In this document: piece by piece, positions 7,595 to 15,738 of the stretch | Layout: every line of letters begins with the position of its first letter | How positions within the stretch are numbered: position 1 is the first letter of the stretch | From: Phycisphaerales bacterium | GTDB taxonomy: Bacteria; Planctomycetota; Phycisphaerae; Phycisphaerales; UBA1924 | Direction of reading: 5' to 3' | Length of the DNA stretch: 64,000 nt | Assembly: GCA_020849615.1 (NCBI GenBank) | Contig: JADLFW010000036.1 | Span: 62,001-126,000, forward strand | Position numbers and translations under genes: made by a program | Notes under the pieces: model-generated | Seen by the model: only the letters and a program-made list of their open reading frames with translations | Told to the model about the DNA's origin: nothing | Database searches by the model: none

Positions 7595-9202
7595 TCAATC
7601 GGGCATGTCGACCGCGACATCGAAGCCGCGGTAGAGGGCTGTCACCACGGCGATCGCGAGGGACGCCTCTACCGACAAGGCCAGGGCCGCCGCGAGGCCC
7701 GTGACGGGCCAGGAACCCGTGGCCAGGTGCGCCAGGTACCCGACTCCGAACGCCAGGCCCGCGCAGATCGCCAGCACGATCGCCTTGGCCGCCAGTGTGA
7801 TGATGCGTTTGCCGGTGACCTGCAGCGCCGCGGCCTGCGCCGGGCCCGGGCGTACGGGCGCGAAGAGGAAGAGCGCATTCTCGATGGCGATCATGAGGAT
7901 GGCGGCGGGCGGGATCACCATCGCGATGCCGGCGAGCAGGCCCGGATTCGGCACGACGACCGCCGCGGCCGCCAGCACCTCCCACGCGGTGATGATGAGC
8001 AGAGCGGTGGGGATGATGAGCTGGGCCCGCGTGATCGCGGCGGCGCTCAGCGGGAGCGACTTGAGGAGTTCGAGATGGTCGATGTCGGAGCGGAAGTCGG
8101 CCCGGCTGAAGGAGGGGAGGGTCAGAAACAGGGCCAGGCCCAGCGTTATGGTGATGGACCTGACGAGGTTCCGCGCCGCATCGCCCGGCATGAACCAGAA
8201 GCAAATCGTGACAATCGCGCCCAGCCCGGCGGCGACCGCCACGGGCGTGACCAGGATCGCCGGCGAAGCGTGCAGGTGTCGGCGGATGACCGCGCGGGCC
8301 GGGCCCGCGAACTCCAGCTCGGGCACGAGCCGCTTCAACCGCCCGCTCAGCCCGCCCCGCGCGGGCCGCTTGCCCTGGCGCCGCCGCTCGAGGCGCTCGG
8401 CCCGGGCGTGGGTGGCGGCGATCGATGTGTCCAGCCACGCGGTGTCGAGGCGGAGCGTCACCATCGCCAGGATGAGTACCTCGGCGAGGCAGATACCCAG
8501 CCACAGCGGCGCCTCGCGGGTCCAGGACTGGGCCGAGAAGAGCATGATGAACGGGCGGAAGGGGATAGCCAGGGCCTGGATGACCGGGGCTTCGAGCACC
8601 GCGCGGGCCTGGGCGGCGGGGTCGCCGGCGCGGGGGGCGCCGAAGACCTGCCACACGATCGCGGCGAGCGCCGCCAGCAGCAGGCCCTGCGGGAGCAGCC
8701 GCAGCAGCGAGGCCCGCTGCGCCAGTGTCGCTTCGATCAGCGCGAACGACATCGTCAACAGCCCGGTGAAGATCCACGCGAGGCACGCGGCGATGAAGGA
8801 GAGGCCCCACGAGATGGAGGCACCCCCGAAAATCAGCGTGTAGAAGACGCCGGTGAAGAGCGAGGCGAGCGAGACCTTGACGATGCGGAAGGCGACGAGC
8901 TGGCGACGCGAGAACGGCGCGGGGAAGAGCTGGTCGATCTCCGCGGGGGAGAACGCCAGCATGCGCGAAGCCCCGCCGAAGGCCAACGGCATGAGGCAGA
9001 TCCACGCCAGCACGGCGGGCCCGGCGAGGCGGATCCCCTCCGCCGAGGTGCGGGCGTGGGTGAACCCGCGGAAGACCAGGTTCATGAGCCACAGGCCCAT
9101 CGCGACGCCGCCGACGACGGTGGCGATGGTCTTGCGCGTCGACCCGCTGAAGAGCGCGCGGCGGATCGAGCCCTTGATCCGCAGGTAGAGGAGCAGCCAC
9201 AT
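7595..9202 (-). CDS. ABC-type exporter permease, multi-spanning
   Basis: A 535-residue integral membrane protein with roughly ten to twelve hydrophobic segments, of the large ABC-2-like exporter permease type (resembles the family called putative ABC exporter). A hydrophilic Arg-rich loop (RAERLERRRQGKR) lies near residue 250. It follows the ABC ATPase directly, so the pair should form one exporter of unknown substrate. The ATG at 9202 has no close Shine-Dalgarno site. A GTG at 9220, one base after the ATPase stop and 10 bases after GGAG, is an equally good start by translational coupling and would add six residues. Confidence 0.85.
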   Translation of the reverse strand: MWLLLYLRIKGSIRRALFSGSTRKTIATVVGGVAMGLWLMNLVFRGFTHARTSAEGIRLAGPAVLAWICLMPLAFGGASRMLAFSPAEIDQLFPAPFSRRQLVAFRIVKVSLASLFTGVFYTLIFGGASISWGLSFIAACLAWIFTGLLTMSFALIEATLAQRASLLRLLPQGLLLAALAAIVWQVFGAPRAGDPAAQARAVLEAPVIQALAIPFRPFIMLFSAQSWTREAPLWLGICLAEVLILAMVTLRLDTAWLDTSIAATHARAERLERRRQGKRPARGGLSGRLKRLVPELEFAGPARAVIRRHLHASPAILVTPVAVAAGLGAIVTICFWFMPGDAARNLVRSITITLGLALFLTLPSFSRADFRSDIDHLELLKSLPLSAAAITRAQLIIPTALLIITAWEVLAAAAVVVPNPGLLAGIAMVIPPAAILMIAIENALFLFAPVRPGPAQAAALQVTGKRIITLAAKAIVLAICAGLAFGVGYLAHLATGSWPVTGLAAALALSVEASLAIAVVTALYRGFDVAVDMPD

Positions 9203-9221
9203 GGCGCGGGGGATGAGCACC

Positions 9222-10010
9222 TCAGGCCCGCTCCGCCGGCACGCCGGGCCCGCCGTTCGCGGCCGGGCCTTCGGTGGCCCGGAAGAAGATCTCTTCGAGA
9301 GAGGCATCGGCGCCGCCGGCATCCCCGGCCGGGGAGGCGAACGCGGCCCGGGCTTCCTGCATCGGGCCGAAGAAGACGCGGCGGCCCTGGTGGACGATGA
9401 GCAGCGTCGTGCAGAGGTCCTCGACCAGCGCGAGCAGGTGGGAGCTGACGAGGAACGCAGCGCCGATCGCCGCCAGCTCGCGGATCGATTCCTTGATGGT
9501 GCGGATGCCGCGGGGGTCGAGCCCGGTCATCGGCTCATCGAGCATGACGAGCGAAGGCTGGTGCAGGTAGGCGCAGACGATGGCGGCCTTCTGCCGCATG
9601 CCGCGGGAGAGCTCGGCGACGGCGGAAGTCCGCTTGGGCGTGAGCTCGAAGCGGTCGAGCAGGGCATCGGCCCGGGCCTTCCAGTCGCGGAGTCGGTAGG
9701 CGGAAGCGATGAAGTCGAGGTGCTCATCGACGGTCAAGGTGTCGAAGAGCCTGGGGTCGTCGGGGACGTAGGCGAGGAGCTGCTTGGCCCGGACCGGGTC
9801 CTTGACGACATCGTGGCCCGAGATGGAGATGGAGCCGCGGGTGGGCGGGAAGACGCCGGCGATGCAGCGCATGGTGGTGGTCTTGCCGGCGCCGTTGGGC
9901 CCGACCATGGCCATGACCTCGCCCGCGCGGATCGAGAAGGACAGATCGCGGACCGCCGTGAGGGTGGGGTAAGACTTGATGAGGGACTGGACCTGCAGGA
10001 TGTCGGTCAT
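9222..10010 (-). CDS. ABC transporter ATP-binding protein
   Basis: A 262-residue ATPase subunit that should energise the permease encoded just downstream. Walker A is GPNGAGKTT, the signature is ELSRGMRQK (a variant of LSGGQ), Walker B is LVMLDEPMTGLD, and the switch His is in SSHLLALVEDLC. The sequence is closest to CcmA/NatA-type exporters of lipid, drug or other hydrophobic cargo. The ATG at 10010 begins 11 bp after the stop of the redoxin gene and lacks a clear Shine-Dalgarno site, which suggests coupling. The order redoxin, ATPase, permease on one strand suggests an operon. Confidence 0.93.
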   Translation of the reverse strand: MTDILQVQSLIKSYPTLTAVRDLSFSIRAGEVMAMVGPNGAGKTTTMRCIAGVFPPTRGSISISGHDVVKDPVRAKQLLAYVPDDPRLFDTLTVDEHLDFIASAYRLRDWKARADALLDRFELTPKRTSAVAELSRGMRQKAAIVCAYLHQPSLVMLDEPMTGLDPRGIRTIKESIRELAAIGAAFLVSSHLLALVEDLCTTLLIVHQGRRVFFGPMQEARAAFASPAGDAGGADASLEEIFFRATEGPAANGGPGVPAERA

Positions 10011-10021
10011 GAAGGAGCAGG

Positions 10022-11404
10022 TTACTTGGAGAGCAGGTCGTCGATGACCTTGGCCATCTGCGCTTCGTGGGAGGGGTCGTGGCCGATGGCGCTCCAGGCG
10101 ATCCGGCCCTGGGGATCAAGAATATAGAAGGTGGGCCAGCCGGCGATCTTGTAGTCGCGGGCGATCGTCTCGGCCTTCAGCAGCAGGCCGTAGGTGAAGC
10201 CCTTTTCCTGCATGAACTTGGCGGGGTCGGCCTTGGCGGACTGCTCGAAGTTCAGGCCCAGCACCGCGACGGGCTTGTCCTTGTACTTCTCGTGGAGCTT
10301 TTGGATTCCGGGCATGGCGGCCCGGCAGGGCGGGCACCACGAGCCCCAGAAGTCGAGGACCACCACCTTGCCCTTGTAATCGGCGAGGGTGTGGGTTCTG
10401 CCGGAGGCATCCTGCAGCGTGAACGCCGGCGCCTCCGAGCCGATCGCCAGCCCGAACGAAGCCGGGGCGCCCGGCTCGGGGTCGGGCCTGCGCGTGATGG
10501 TGCGGGATCCATCGGGCTTCGGGGTGGGTGAGGGGTTGGCGGCCTTCACCGTGTAGCCGGAGGGGGTGTCGATGTTGAAATAGGAATCGGGGATGGCTTT
10601 GTCGGTCTCGAAGGCGGAGAGGTTGATGGTGACCGGGCCCGGGCCCGGTTCGCTCTTGCGGATGATCCGCCGCGGCAGGTGGTCGGCCGTGGACAGGAAG
10701 AGCCGGACCTCTTGCGTCGATGAGGAGTCCGGGCGCTGCGGCGGGTTCGTGGTGGACTGGCCCGCGCCGTCGCCACCGGCGGGCGCCGCGGGGGCAGTTG
10801 GCGGCAGTTGCGATCGCTCGACCTTGGCCCGGAGGGTGATCACCTCGCAGGGCACGCCGTCGATGGTGGCGGAGTTCTGGAAGTCGATGTCGGCGGCGAG
10901 CCAGTCCTCATCGCCGAGGAGTTCCCAGATGACACCCTGCTCGACCTTCTGGCGGGCGAAGACCGCCCGCATCGCGCGGATCTTCTCGGTGGACTGCTCC
11001 CACACGATCTTGTGTTCATCATCCATGGCCCGGACGCTCAGCCCGTCGTAGGCGGCGACCCGGGCGGCATCGCCATCCCCGGTTCTGGCGTAGAGCTTCC
11101 AGCCCCCGGCATCCGCCTTCTTGATGAGGACATCCCCCTGAATGGGGGTTTCACCCTTGACGATGATGGTCGCGGTGTAGGCGAGGGAGGAGAGCTTGGC
11201 GACGGCGGCCCGGGAGGCCTCGAGCGCTGCCGCGCCGCGGGGATCCGGGGTCGGCCGGGGTTGTGCAGCGGCTTGGGTGCGGGGCTGGGTCCGGGCGGCA
11301 TCGGGCCGGCCGGACTGCCCGAGGGCGGGGACCGCCGCTGTGGCCATGACCAGCAGTGCGCAGATGACGGGGTGAACGCGTGAGGAGCGTGGGGGCGGGG
11401 TCAT
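10022..11404 (-). CDS. Secreted fusion: lipoprotein-sorting-like domain plus TlpA-type thioredoxin
   Basis: A 460-residue exported protein. A signal peptide (residues 1-29, ending PALGQ) is followed by a Pro/Gln-rich linker. Residues ~55-280 resemble the LolA/DUF2092-type sorting fold (KLSSLAYTATIIVKG, YFNIDTPSGYTV), and the C-terminal ~135 residues are a TlpA/ResA-like thioredoxin with WGSWCPPC near residues 352-359 and the cis-Pro stretch AGWPTFYILDPQG. It should act as a periplasmic thiol-disulfide reductase. GGGAGG lies 7-8 bases before the ATG. It heads an apparent operon with the ABC exporter, so it may act on the exported substrate or on the exporter. The fusion is seen directly; the partner is not known. 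Confidence 0.87.
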   Translation of the reverse strand: MTPPPRSSRVHPVICALLVMATAAVPALGQSGRPDAARTQPRTQAAAQPRPTPDPRGAAALEASRAAVAKLSSLAYTATIIVKGETPIQGDVLIKKADAGGWKLYARTGDGDAARVAAYDGLSVRAMDDEHKIVWEQSTEKIRAMRAVFARQKVEQGVIWELLGDEDWLAADIDFQNSATIDGVPCEVITLRAKVERSQLPPTAPAAPAGGDGAGQSTTNPPQRPDSSSTQEVRLFLSTADHLPRRIIRKSEPGPGPVTINLSAFETDKAIPDSYFNIDTPSGYTVKAANPSPTPKPDGSRTITRRPDPEPGAPASFGLAIGSEAPAFTLQDASGRTHTLADYKGKVVVLDFWGSWCPPCRAAMPGIQKLHEKYKDKPVAVLGLNFEQSAKADPAKFMQEKGFTYGLLLKAETIARDYKIAGWPTFYILDPQGRIAWSAIGHDPSHEAQMAKVIDDLLSK

Positions 11405-11722
11405 GGCGGATACCTCCCGTGTTTCGGTGGACCCGCGGCACGAAGCGCGGCCGGGCCCGGCAGGATCCTAGGGGTCGGGTCCCAGGATATCGGGGGAAGT
11501 CCGCGGCGGAGGGAAACGCGGAGGCCGGGCCGTTAGAGCCCGGCCGCCGCAAGGGAGAGGGCGTCGAAGGGCGAGCAAGAGGAGTTCGTAGAGTCCCCGG
11601 AGGGCGGCGCCGGAACGGGTGCGGGCCGGGGCGGGCAACCTTGCAGCAGATTTCGCAATACCGGAGAAATCTGGGGGGCGGTCGGCGTTTGCTGGTATGC
11701 TGAGAGGTTAAAGGGGGGGGTT
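11405..11722. other. 318-bp divergent intergenic region
   Basis: Non-coding space between the minus-strand redoxin gene and the plus-strand ECF sigma gene; it must hold promoters in both directions. A TATGCT hexamer at 11696-11701 is a possible -10 element for the sigma gene, but I see no convincing -35 partner. No other structure is evident. Confidence 0.4.
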
Positions 11723-12328
11723 GTGGACCCGCGCCGGACCGTGACCAGCACACTGCTCCTGAACGGACTGACCGACCGCGACAACGCCGCGGCGTGGGGC
11801 GAGATCGACACGCGTTACCGCCCGGTCATCATCGGGTTTGCGCGAACTCTGGGGCTGAGCGAGGATGATGCGGCGGATGTGGCCCAGCAGACGCTGGCCG
11901 AGTTCTCGCGCGACTATCTGCAGGGCAAATACCAGCGGGGCAAAGGCCGGCTGGGGTCCTGGCTGATGGGGATTGCGCACCACCGGGCGATCGACGCGGT
12001 GCGGGCCCGGGCCCGGCGAAAGGATTGGCGCGGCGACTCGGCCTTCATCGACCAGGCGGATGGGGAGCGATTGGCGCAGACGTGGGATCAGTCGCAGAAG
12101 CAGGCGATCCTGCTGGAGGCGGTGCGGCAGCTCAGGGAATCGAGCCGGATGGCGGAACGGACGATCCGGGCGTTCGAGCTGGTGGGGCTGCAGAACGTGC
12201 CGGCCGAGGAGGTCGCGCGGGAGTGCGGCATGACGGTCGATGAGGTGTACGTCGCCAAGAACCGTGTGACCAACCGGCTGAAGGAGATCGTGGCGGAGAT
12301 CACCGGCGCGTTCCGGGAGGATGAGTGA
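11723..12328 (+). CDS. ECF-type RNA polymerase sigma factor linked to Ser/Thr kinases
   Basis: A 201-residue sigma-70 family factor of the extracytoplasmic type. Region 2 spans about residues 25-95 (AADVAQQTLAEF, GSWLMGIAHHRAID) and region 4 about 135-190, with a helix-turn-helix (VPAEEVARECGMTVDEVY). There is no C-terminal extension. The GTG start follows AAAGGGGGGG. Its TGA overlaps the ATG of the next kinase (TGATG), so sigma and kinase are translationally coupled. ECF factors linked to Ser/Thr kinases are known in Planctomycetes. Control of this factor by the adjoining kinases is inferred from context and from their zinc-motif N-termini. Confidence 0.93.
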   Translation: MDPRRTVTSTLLLNGLTDRDNAAAWGEIDTRYRPVIIGFARTLGLSEDDAADVAQQTLAEFSRDYLQGKYQRGKGRLGSWLMGIAHHRAIDAVRARARRKDWRGDSAFIDQADGERLAQTWDQSQKQAILLEAVRQLRESSRMAERTIRAFELVGLQNVPAEEVARECGMTVDEVYVAKNRVTNRLKEIVAEITGAFREDE

Positions 12329-15300
12329 TGGGGGAGGACCGGCCCGCGCCGGGATGCCCGGGCTGCGCTGTGCTGGAGTCGGTCGCCGCGGGTGAGTGCG
12401 CGGATCCGGATGTCATCGCCCACATCGACGGGTGCAAGACGTGCGCCGCGAGCCTGGCCGAGATCAAGGACAACCGTCGGTTCCTGGCCGACGTGGTGCC
12501 CATGATGCCGTGGGATGTCCAGCGCGTCCACGGCCCGGCGCCGCGGCCCGACCTGGTTCCGGGGTACGAGATCGCGGACGAGCTGGGGCGGGGCGGGCAG
12601 GCGGTGGTGTACAAGGCGGTGCAGCTGGCCACGCGCCGCAAGGTGGCGTTGAAGATGTCGGCGCTGGCGGTGATCCACAACGCGAGCGAGCGGCACCGGT
12701 TCGAGAACGAGATCACGCTGGTGGCCTCGATGCGTCATCCCTTCGTGGTGACGGTGTACGACAGCGGCGTGACCCCGGACGGCCGGTTCTACATCGCGAT
12801 GGAGTACATCCGCGGGCTGCGGCTGGATGAGTGGGCGGGGCGCCTCGGGCGCGGGACGGCCCGCCGGAGCCCCGGGCTGCGGGCGAAGCTGGGGCTGATG
12901 ATCAAGGTCTGTGATGCGGTGCAGAGCGCCCACACGCGGGGGATCATGCACCGCGACCTCAAACCCAGCAACATCCTGGTGGACAGCGATGAGAACCCGC
13001 GGCTGCTGGACTTCGGCGTGGCCCGGACCACGCTGCGCGCGGACGAGCACCAGACGCTGACGGGCCAGTTCGCGGGAACGCCGGCGTACGCCTCGCCGGA
13101 ACAAGTGGCGGGCAGCCCCGACCAGATCGATACACGGACGGATGTGTACTCGCTGGGCGTGGTGCTGTTCGAGGTGCTCACGGGGCGGCTGCCGTACGCG
13201 GTCGCGGGCTCGCTGCACAGCGTGCTGAACCGGATCGCGACCGCCGAGCCCGACTTCAAAGGGGACGGATCCGGCCCGGCGCCCGATGAGGAGCTGCAGA
13301 CCATCCTGCGCAAGGCGATGGCCAAGGAGCGGGAGCGGCGCTACCAGACGGCGGGGGAGCTGGGCGCGGACCTGCGCCGCTACCTGGCGGGGGAGGCGAT
13401 CGACGCCCGGCGCGACAGCACGCTGTACATCCTGCGCAAGTCGGTGTCGAAGCATCGAGGGGTGCTGGCGATCGGCGCCGCGGCGGTCGCCGTGCTGCTG
13501 GTCGTAACGGCCGTGTTCCTGGTCAAGCTGTCGGCGAAGAACATCGAGCTGCGATCGAACAACACAGCGCTGACGGCGATGAACCGGGATCTGCGGCTGA
13601 GCGTCGGGCGGGCGCGGTCGGCGGCGGGGCAGTCCGAGCGCGCGGAGAAAGTGATCTGGACCGAGCTTCTCGACGCGGCAGGGGCGGAAGGGCTCGTATC
13701 CGTGCGCGATCCGGCCGTGGGGCTGCGGTCGCCCCCGGATGTGATCCGGGCGTGGTGGGCGCTGGTGGAGCTCTACGTGAGGCAGCCGTGCGTGGCGACG
13801 TGGACCACCTCGGCGCGGACGGTCAAGATCCGCCCGGCCACCGGGCCGGGCGGAGGGTTCGTGGCGATGTCCGACGAGGGCCGGGCCACGGCCTGGCGGC
13901 TCGGCCGGGATGAACCGGTCGACTCGTGGGGAGTCACGGTCGCGGAAGCGCAGAAGATCGCGTGGAGCGATGATGCCTCCAGGCTCCTGTGCCGCGACGC
14001 CGGCTCGGTGTGGGTGCTGGACGCGCGGGCCGGCACGGAGGTCGCGCGGGCGCCGGACCCCGAGTCTCGCTTCGGCACGTTCACGCTCAGCCCGGACGGG
14101 CGGCGCATCGCGGCCGTGAGCCGGGCCGGGGAGCTGGTCATCTACGACTCGGACTCGCTCAAGCCGCAAGTGGTCGCCGAGGGCGTCTTCGACCCCGCGC
14201 GGCAAGCCGTCATTTCCGACGATGGCCGCTGGATGATCGGCGTCGCTTCAAACGGACGGATGGTGCTCCTGGACGCCGGCACGGGCCGCACGGTGCGCAT
14301 GGCGCCGGTGCTGCCCGAGTTCGCGGAGGGTGTGCCGTTGCTGGAAGGCAATCCCCGCGTGCTCCAGTTCGCGCCCGATGGCCGCCACCAGCTCGGGTTC
14401 GTGGGCGGCGGAGCGTACGTCTGGTGCAGCGACAGCTCCGAGAGCCCGGCCCGCAAATACGCAGCGCCCAGCAGCGCGACGGTCAGTTCCGGAGGGTTGT
14501 CGGGCGACGGGCGGCGGCTCGCGATCGGGACGCATGACCAGCAGGTGCGGCTCTGGGATGTCGAGGAGGCCCGCGTGATCGGCCAGTTCGGCGGGTGCGA
14601 TTCGCCGGCGTCCGCGTTCGCGTGGTCGGGCGACCTCATCGCGGTCGGGATGGGTGACGACGTGCGGGTCTGGGAGACCGAGCCGGGCCGATGGCTCCGC
14701 TCGCGGTGGTTCCCCTTCGGCAGCATCAACTCGGTGCGGTTCACCGCGGCCGGCGACGGGCTGATCTGCTCCGGCCAGGACGGGGCGGTGCGGATGCTGA
14801 TGCCGGATCTCTCCGACGCGGGCCCGCCGATGCAGGGGCACACCGGCACGGCCTCCGCCGCCTCGGTGTCCGCCGACGGCCGGATCGCAGTCTCGACGGG
14901 GCACGACGGGACGATGCGGGTGTGGGACTGCCGGGCCGGGAAGCAGATTGATGTGTTCCGCCATCCGGACGGCCCGGGCCCGGCGGTGCTGCGGCACTTC
15001 ACCAATATCGCGATGTCGTCGGACGGGCGTGCCGCGGCCGCCGGGGGGCGCGATGGGCGGCTGTGGGTCTGGAGGCTGGGCCCGGACGGCCGGATCGTCG
15101 AGACAACCGACTTCCCCGCGCACACCGGGCGTCTGGTCACGCCGGTGATCAGCGGCGACGGCTCGATGCTCGCGACCGTCGGCGCGGACGGACGGTGCAT
15201 GCTGTGGAGCTGGCCCGGCGTGCAGAAGATCCGTTCGCTGGGCGTCGAAGGCGGGAGGCAGATGCGGGCGGCGTGCTTCGGGGGCTCGAGCGGCAGGGTC

Positions 15301-15738
15301 ATGACAGGGGACGACGGGGGCCGCGTGGTGGTGTGGGAGACGGGGACCGGGAACATCCTGCGGGAATGGGAGACGGGCCCGCAGAACATCTTCGCGATCG
15401 CCGCGCATCCCGATGGGGTCCTGGTGGCGACGGGCGAGCGGGGCGGCGCGGTGAAGCTGTGGGATTCGCGGACGGGGGAGCTGCTCATCACGCTCATCGA
15501 CACGGGGCCGAGCATCTTCGAACTGAGTTTCTCGCCGGACGGCCAATCGCTGGCGTTCTCGACGGGCGAAGGGCGGGCCCCCGACGGGCGGCCGGCGGCG
15601 CGAGTCGGCGCGTGGGTGTTGACGTACTACGCCCGGCACATCTCGGGAAACTTGGCGCACTGGGCCGGCCACATCGGCGTGGGCACATCCGAGGTGCGCC
15701 GCTCGGGCCCGGCGGCGGAGGGTGGCCGTGGGAAGTGA
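12328..15738 (+). CDS. Receptor Ser/Thr kinase with Cys/His N-terminus and WD40 repeats
   Basis: A 1136-residue kinase. Residues 1-55 carry C10, C13, C24 and H32-x3-C36-x2-C39, a ZAS-like zinc-binding pattern. The kinase domain runs from about 80 to 345: GRGGQAVV loop, catalytic Lys in RRKVALK, HRDLKPSNIL near 208, DFGVA near 228, GTPAYASPEQV. A membrane segment (VLAIGAAAVAVLLVVTAVFL) lies near 378-400, then a short coiled stretch and ~10 WD40-like repeats from ~490 to 1095 that should form propellers. By topology the propeller would be extracytoplasmic if the kinase is inside. The ATG at 12328 overlaps the sigma stop; a GTG one codon earlier is possible. It ends 11 bp into the next kinase gene. 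Likely a sensor kinase acting on the sigma factor. Confidence 0.93.
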   Translation: MGEDRPAPGCPGCAVLESVAAGECADPDVIAHIDGCKTCAASLAEIKDNRRFLADVVPMMPWDVQRVHGPAPRPDLVPGYEIADELGRGGQAVVYKAVQLATRRKVALKMSALAVIHNASERHRFENEITLVASMRHPFVVTVYDSGVTPDGRFYIAMEYIRGLRLDEWAGRLGRGTARRSPGLRAKLGLMIKVCDAVQSAHTRGIMHRDLKPSNILVDSDENPRLLDFGVARTTLRADEHQTLTGQFAGTPAYASPEQVAGSPDQIDTRTDVYSLGVVLFEVLTGRLPYAVAGSLHSVLNRIATAEPDFKGDGSGPAPDEELQTILRKAMAKERERRYQTAGELGADLRRYLAGEAIDARRDSTLYILRKSVSKHRGVLAIGAAAVAVLLVVTAVFLVKLSAKNIELRSNNTALTAMNRDLRLSVGRARSAAGQSERAEKVIWTELLDAAGAEGLVSVRDPAVGLRSPPDVIRAWWALVELYVRQPCVATWTTSARTVKIRPATGPGGGFVAMSDEGRATAWRLGRDEPVDSWGVTVAEAQKIAWSDDASRLLCRDAGSVWVLDARAGTEVARAPDPESRFGTFTLSPDGRRIAAVSRAGELVIYDSDSLKPQVVAEGVFDPARQAVISDDGRWMIGVASNGRMVLLDAGTGRTVRMAPVLPEFAEGVPLLEGNPRVLQFAPDGRHQLGFVGGGAYVWCSDSSESPARKYAAPSSATVSSGGLSGDGRRLAIGTHDQQVRLWDVEEARVIGQFGGCDSPASAFAWSGDLIAVGMGDDVRVWETEPGRWLRSRWFPFGSINSVRFTAAGDGLICSGQDGAVRMLMPDLSDAGPPMQGHTGTASAASVSADGRIAVSTGHDGTMRVWDCRAGKQIDVFRHPDGPGPAVLRHFTNIAMSSDGRAAAAGGRDGRLWVWRLGPDGRIVETTDFPAHTGRLVTPVISGDGSMLATVGADGRCMLWSWPGVQKIRSLGVEGGRQMRAACFGGSSGRVMTGDDGGRVVVWETGTGNILREWETGPQNIFAIAAHPDGVLVATGERGGAVKLWDSRTGELLITLIDTGPSIFELSFSPDGQSLAFSTGEGRAPDGRPAARVGAWVLTYYARHISGNLAHWAGHIGVGTSEVRRSGPAAEGGRGK

